Below, piece after piece: positions 60,739 to 63,685 of a DNA stretch of 63,685 bases (position 1 is the stretch's first letter; each line of letters begins with the position of its first letter). The position numbers and the translations under genes were made by a program. The stretch spans positions 1-63,685 of the forward strand of contig UQAX01000011.1 of NCBI GenBank assembly GCA_900539145.1. The letters are read 5' to 3'. Source of the stretch: an uncultured Blautia sp. Its GTDB lineage: Bacteria > Bacillota > Clostridia > Lachnospirales > Lachnospiraceae. The notes under the pieces were generated by a model. That model was given only the letters and a program-made list of their open reading frames with translations, was not told the origin of the DNA and made no database searches.

Positions 60739-60799
60739 GAACATTTGTTCTTGACTTTTTCGCTTTTCTCTTTTATAATAAAACCAGAACATATATTCG
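60739..60799 (+). promoter_or_regulatory. LexA-type SOS boxes overlapping the radical-SAM gene promoter
   Basis: GAACATTTGTTC (60739-60750) is a perfect match to the Gram-positive SOS box core GAAC-N4-GTTC and abuts the -35 box TTGACT (60751-60756). The -10 TATAAT (60774-60779) is 17 bp away. A second copy, GAACATATATTCG (60787-60799), with one mismatch in the right half, covers the expected transcription start. A LexA dimer at either would block the promoter. Confidence 0.75.
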
Positions 60800-60822
60800 T
60801 TTTCTCATGTAAGGAGTACCCT

Positions 60823-62301
60823 ATGAATATTCAAACCTCATTAACTATAAATCAAAAACTGGAAATTTTATCAGATGCCGCAAAATATGACGTTGCCTGT
60901 ACCTCCAGCGGTGCAGACCGCAGAGGTGTAAAAGGACATTTAGGAAATTCCTGTGCTTCCGGCATCTGCCACAGCTTTGCCGCTGACGGAAGATGTATTT
61001 CTCTGTTAAAAGTGCTTTTCTCTAATGAATGTATTTATGACTGTAAATACTGCCTGAACCGTCGCTCCAATGACAGAGTTCGCACTACTTTTACGCCCGA
61101 AGAGCTTTGCAGAATTACTGTGGAATTTTATAAACGCAATTATATCGAAGGCTTGTTTTTAAGCTCCGGCGTTGTAAAAAGCCCAGACTTTACCATGGAA
61201 CTTATTTATCAAACCCTGTATCTCCTTCGAAATAAATATCACTTTCACGGCTATATTCATGCCAAAGCCGTTCCCGGCGCTCATCCTGAGCTTATTCAAA
61301 AAACAGGATATCTTGCAGACAGAATGAGCGTGAATATTGAGCTTCCCACAAAAGAAGGGCTTGAGACACTTGCTCCGGGCAAGACTTATAATAAAATTTT
61401 GCAGCCTATGTCACAAATACAACAGAATATTATGACTTCCCGCTTAGCCCTTGGAAAGTCAGCTACTTTTGAACGCCATTACGGAAACCGCTATTTGCCA
61501 AATTCTATTTTTTCAGACTCCAAGCAAAAGCAACTAAATGCCTCTGCTTATTCGTTAACTACGCAAACTGCCTCTCCCCTGTCTGCATATAGCTCTTCTG
61601 CTCCTTCTTTTGTTCCGGCAGGCCAGAGCACACAGATGATTATCGGCGCAACTTCGGAAAATGATTATGAGCTTTTAAAAGTTACCCAGACACTCTATCA
61701 AAAGTTCGACTTAAAACGTGTATTCTTTTCTGCTTATATTCCTTTAAATGAAGATAGCCTTTTGCCGTCTCCTGAGACACCGCCACCGCTTTTGCGGGAA
61801 CACCGTCTGTATCAGGCAGACTGGTTGCTGCGCTATTACGGTTTTCATGCAGAAGAACTGCTAAGTCCTGAAAAACCGAATTTTAATCTTCTCCTCGATC
61901 CCAAATGCGAATGGGCGCTGAGACATTTAGAACAGTTTCCCGTAGAAGTTACTACTGCAAGTTACAACCAGTTGTTAAAAGTTCCGGGGATTGGGAATAA
62001 ATCAGCTCTCCGCATTGTTCAAACGAGAAAAAATATCCGTCTGGATTTTTCTATCTTAAAACGTCTTGGGATTGTTTTAAAACGGGCACAATATTTTGTT
62101 ACCTGTCATGGAAAAATGCTCTATTCCATGCCCATTGAAGAAAATTTTATTACCCGACAGCTTACCGCAGAGCAAAAAGAAACCTCATGGAAGCTGGAGC
62201 ATCCTCAGACCTACCAGCAGCTGTCTCTGTTTGATGACCATTTTCTCGATATTCCGCCCACCGTGGAGGATAAATACAAAAGTATTCTGGGACAATTTTA
62301 A
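60823..62301 (+). CDS. Putative DNA modification/repair radical SAM protein (TIGR03916-like)
   Basis: A 492-residue protein. The radical-SAM cluster motif is CIYDCKYC (Cys70, Cys74, Cys77). Upstream CTSSGADRRGVKGHLGNSCASG has additional conserved Cys. After the SAM barrel the C-terminus has a helix-hairpin-helix DNA-binding motif (LLKVPGIGNKSALRIVQTR). The family is predicted to repair or modify DNA and is often found with a DUF4130 protein, as here. Start: ATG 60823 with AAGGAG six bases ahead. The upstream LexA box is strong support for a damage-response role. The residue stretch 245-285 is Ser/Ala-rich and looks like an insertion. Confidence 0.88.
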   Translation: MNIQTSLTINQKLEILSDAAKYDVACTSSGADRRGVKGHLGNSCASGICHSFAADGRCISLLKVLFSNECIYDCKYCLNRRSNDRVRTTFTPEELCRITVEFYKRNYIEGLFLSSGVVKSPDFTMELIYQTLYLLRNKYHFHGYIHAKAVPGAHPELIQKTGYLADRMSVNIELPTKEGLETLAPGKTYNKILQPMSQIQQNIMTSRLALGKSATFERHYGNRYLPNSIFSDSKQKQLNASAYSLTTQTASPLSAYSSSAPSFVPAGQSTQMIIGATSENDYELLKVTQTLYQKFDLKRVFFSAYIPLNEDSLLPSPETPPPLLREHRLYQADWLLRYYGFHAEELLSPEKPNFNLLLDPKCEWALRHLEQFPVEVTTASYNQLLKVPGIGNKSALRIVQTRKNIRLDFSILKRLGIVLKRAQYFVTCHGKMLYSMPIEENFITRQLTAEQKETSWKLEHPQTYQQLSLFDDHFLDIPPTVEDKYKSILGQF

Positions 62302-62321
62302 AAAATGAAAGGAAAATTGAT

Positions 62322-63077
62322 ATGATTGTTTTTACATGCTGTGATACCTTTGATGATATGATGACCTGCATCTACGATGCCTGGGCTGCCCGTTTAGGTC
62401 ATTCTAATATTCGTCTTCAGACAGAGCCTATTGGAAATTTCGAATTATTCTGTGAATACCGCCATATTGATGCAGATAAAGAAAAAGTGAAAAAAGTCAT
62501 TCGCTCTATTCAAAATAAAATATGTCCGCAGGCTTTTTATGATGTCTATACCGCATCTCTTTCTTATGAAAGTAATAAACTGGATATTATTTATCGTTTC
62601 TTAATTGTCGGATTTCTCTATCAAAAACAAGTCACCCAAATGCTTGGAAATCCGGCTGTTGCCGCCCTGTTTGAGTTAAAAAGAAAGGTAACAAATGAAG
62701 CCCATCAATTTCGTGAATTTGTACGATTTTCCAGACTTAATGAAAATATACTTCTTTCTGTTATTGAACCAAAATGCAACGTACTTACGCTGCTTGCTCC
62801 TCATTTTGAAGACCGTATGCCTTCGGAAAACTGGATGATTATTGATAAAAATCGCAAGATTGCTTTAATCCATTCTTGGGACCAAAAATCCTTTTTAAGT
62901 CCTCTTACCAAAGAAGAACTCTCTTTTCTGGAAAATTCAAGACAAGATACAGACTTGTATTCTGAGCTGTGGAAAACATTTTTTCATTCTGTTGCCATTA
63001 AAGAAAGAAAAAACGCAAGATGCCAAAGAAACCTTATGCCCCTTTGGTTTCGGAAGAATATGACAGAATTTCAGTAA
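62322..63077 (+). CDS. DUF4130 family putative DNA repair protein (TIGR03915-like)
   Basis: A 251-residue protein that begins IVFTCCDTFDDMMTCIYDAW, the typical opening of the family. FRYLIVGFLY-like text (IYRFLIVGFLYQKQVTQMLG), VTNEAHQFREFVRFSRL and LAPHFEDRMPSENWMIIDKNRKIALIH are further signatures. The biochemical role is unknown. It is always or nearly always the partner of the radical-SAM protein encoded 20 bp upstream, so both should act on the same lesion. A uracil-DNA-glycosylase-like domain, sometimes fused in the family, is absent at this length. Confidence 0.85.
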   Translation: MIVFTCCDTFDDMMTCIYDAWAARLGHSNIRLQTEPIGNFELFCEYRHIDADKEKVKKVIRSIQNKICPQAFYDVYTASLSYESNKLDIIYRFLIVGFLYQKQVTQMLGNPAVAALFELKRKVTNEAHQFREFVRFSRLNENILLSVIEPKCNVLTLLAPHFEDRMPSENWMIIDKNRKIALIHSWDQKSFLSPLTKEELSFLENSRQDTDLYSELWKTFFHSVAIKERKNARCQRNLMPLWFRKNMTEFQ

Positions 63078-63116
63078 AATTCTCTTATTAACACATATAG
63101 ACAAGAGGTGAGATAA

Positions 63117-63490
63117 ATCACAAACAGCAAAATATTTCCTGTTGCATCTTATAATAAAAAATTTAACAACTATCTACCTGTACATTTTAATCAGGACTTT
63201 ATATATCAATCCTCCGGATTAGAAAAGCATATAAAAAAAGACATCCGGAATGTCTTCCCTATCTCAAATTTATCTCATCTATCATTTCTTCTCCGGATTA
63301 TATCGGAGTAAATCCTAATGAGATTGGAGACAGTTTTGAACTTGTCAAAACGTTTCATGAAAATATTCAAATCGGAATAAAACTTGATATGAAAGAAAAT
63401 TATTTATATATCGCCACTCTACATACTATTACTAATGGAAAATTAAAACATGGTATCGCAAATGGCCGCTTAAAAAAATTTGACAAATAG
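63117..63490 (+). pseudogene. PBECR3-like nuclease-toxin domain gene, broken
   Basis: Two overlapping frames encode one protein-like sequence. Frame 1 (63117-63239) gives KIFPVASYNKKFNNYLPV, then LEKHIKK; the second frame (63239-63490) continues RHPECLPYLKF, SPDYIGVNPNEIGDSFELV, IGIKLDMKENYLYIATLH and GRLKKFDK with a TAG stop. The join is an A7 run at 63233-63239, where one more A would restore the frame. A ribosome binding site (AGAGGTGAG, 63104-63112) stands at normal distance from an ATC codon at 63117, not ATG. The text resembles PBECR3-type (Barnase-EndoU-ColicinE5/D-RelE-like) domains. Family assignment is from memory of the pattern. Confidence 0.55.
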
Positions 63491-63508
63491 TATAATTTCC
63501 TCTATAAT
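63480..63508 (+). promoter_or_regulatory. Consensus sigma-A promoter at the right end
   Basis: TTGACA (63480-63485) and TATAAT (63503-63508) are 17 bp apart, a perfect match to the consensus. The -35 overlaps the last codons of the broken PBECR3-like gene. Transcription would start near 63515, ten bases before the structured RNA. Confidence 0.8.
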
Positions 63509-63524
63509 ATGGATACAATAAATT

Positions 63525-63604
63525 AAATTACAAAGGTCGGAAAGGCTCCCGACACACTCGTAAGAGTACCTGAGATGCTGGATACGCCGCCCAGCTTGTA
63601 ATTT
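63525..63604 (+). ncRNA. Compact structured RNA, possible riboswitch or regulatory leader
   Basis: A closing stem of nine perfect pairs (63525-63533 with 63596-63604) encloses three hairpins: GTCGG/CCGAC (63536-63540, 63549-63553), ACTC/GAGT with a GTAA tetraloop (63556-63567) and GCTGG/CCAGC (63577-63581, 63591-63595). The joining strand CCTGAGAT is unpaired. This is an 80-nt four-way junction immediately behind a consensus promoter. It does not fit tRNA, TPP, purine, SAM, glycine, lysine or cobalamin patterns that I know. Confidence 0.55.
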
Positions 63605-63613
63605 CTAAAACAA

Positions 63614-63685
63614 AGGGGCTGTCGCTTTAACAATGTCAATAAGTTAAGGATTGTCCCAACAACTTCATTATGAATGATCAAATAG
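63614..63685. repeat. GTCGCTTTAA repeat, possible end of a mobile element cut by the window
   Basis: GGGGCTGTCGCTTTAAC followed by AATGTCAATAA and GTTAAGGATTGTCCC can fold imperfectly and resembles insertion-sequence ends of the GGGGCTGTC type. An ATG at 63670 opens a frame that leaves the window after a few codons, without a visible ribosome binding site. I cannot name an element; the first 17 bases match the arms of the hairpins at 39.6 kb and 0.6 kb. Confidence 0.35.

Noticed and set aside
63536..63604. TPP riboswitch at the right end
   Set aside because: Short strings (CCTGAGAT, CTGGATA) recall the thi box, but the order, spacing and the GGGGTGC box are missing.
63525..63604. tRNA gene
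   Set aside because: The cloverleaf-like closing stem and three hairpins lack a D-loop, an anticodon arm of proper size and the GGTTCGA arm.

Overview
The window reads as a chromosomal segment from a spore-forming, anaerobic, low-GC Firmicute, most likely a member of the Lachnospiraceae (Blautia-like). The pointers are spoIVA, a Csp-like subtilase, the clostridial Rex/Nfn-type redox genes, the anaerobic cobalt-early corrin route, and many dense operons with strong AGGAGG ribosome binding sites. The genus is an inference; no rRNA or other phylogenetic marker is present. I saw no tRNA, rRNA, CRISPR array, prophage or intact transposase.

Layout. 1-6.6 kb (minus strand): small membrane proteins, a Dabb-domain protein, an FUSC-type membrane protein, a cyclophilin lipoprotein, rsmH, a PfkB sugar kinase, rlmH, a DsrE-like protein and an AlkD-like repair protein. 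A 289-bp near-perfect foldback (6606-6894) follows. 7-20.9 kb (minus): an NfnAB-type flavin/iron-sulfur pair, a zinc-ribbon/TPR membrane protein, ftsK/spoIIIE, uppP, tepA, yebC, a CBS-pair membrane protein, an orphan mazF-type toxin, alr, nnrE-nnrD and rex. 21-27.4 kb: an ABC-F ATPase (+), icd (-), two divergent subtilases and a small Cys/Gly-rich protein. 27.5-35.6 kb (minus): a membrane-anchored MutS-like ATPase behind a tetrapyrrole operon, transcribed hemA, precorrin-2 dehydrogenase, hemC, cobA-hemD, hemB, hemL.

35.7-39.6 kb (plus): a cobalamin riboswitch with its terminator, then cbiM-cbiN-cbiQ and a fused cbiO-cbiK. 39.6-42.7 kb (minus): a HAD phosphatase, a D,D-carboxypeptidase and a zinc-ribbon/discoidin-like membrane protein. 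42.7-58.4 kb (minus): a 16-kb corrin operon under a second, differently built cobalamin riboswitch. Its order is cbiD, cbiL, cbiF, cbiG, cbiH, cbiJ-cbiE-cbiT, cbiA, cobT, cobU, cobS, short cobU-like, cobC-like, cbiB, cobD, cbiP-cbiC. Together with the hem operon and cbiK this covers glutamyl-tRNA to the cobalamin nucleotide loop. I do not see cobalamin adenosyltransferase, threonine kinase or lower-ligand genes here, nor any gene of the heme branch beyond uroporphyrinogen III, so the hem genes probably serve corrin synthesis.

58.4-63.7 kb: a DUF3786 protein and spoIVA (-), then a radical-SAM/DUF4130 pair (+) whose promoter carries a LexA-type SOS box. The right end holds a broken PBECR3-like nuclease-toxin reading frame (start codon lost, frameshift at an A7 run). 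A consensus promoter feeding a compact multi-hairpin RNA of unknown class follows, and then the start of what may be a mobile element. These right-end items and the 289-bp foldback are the least explained parts of the window.
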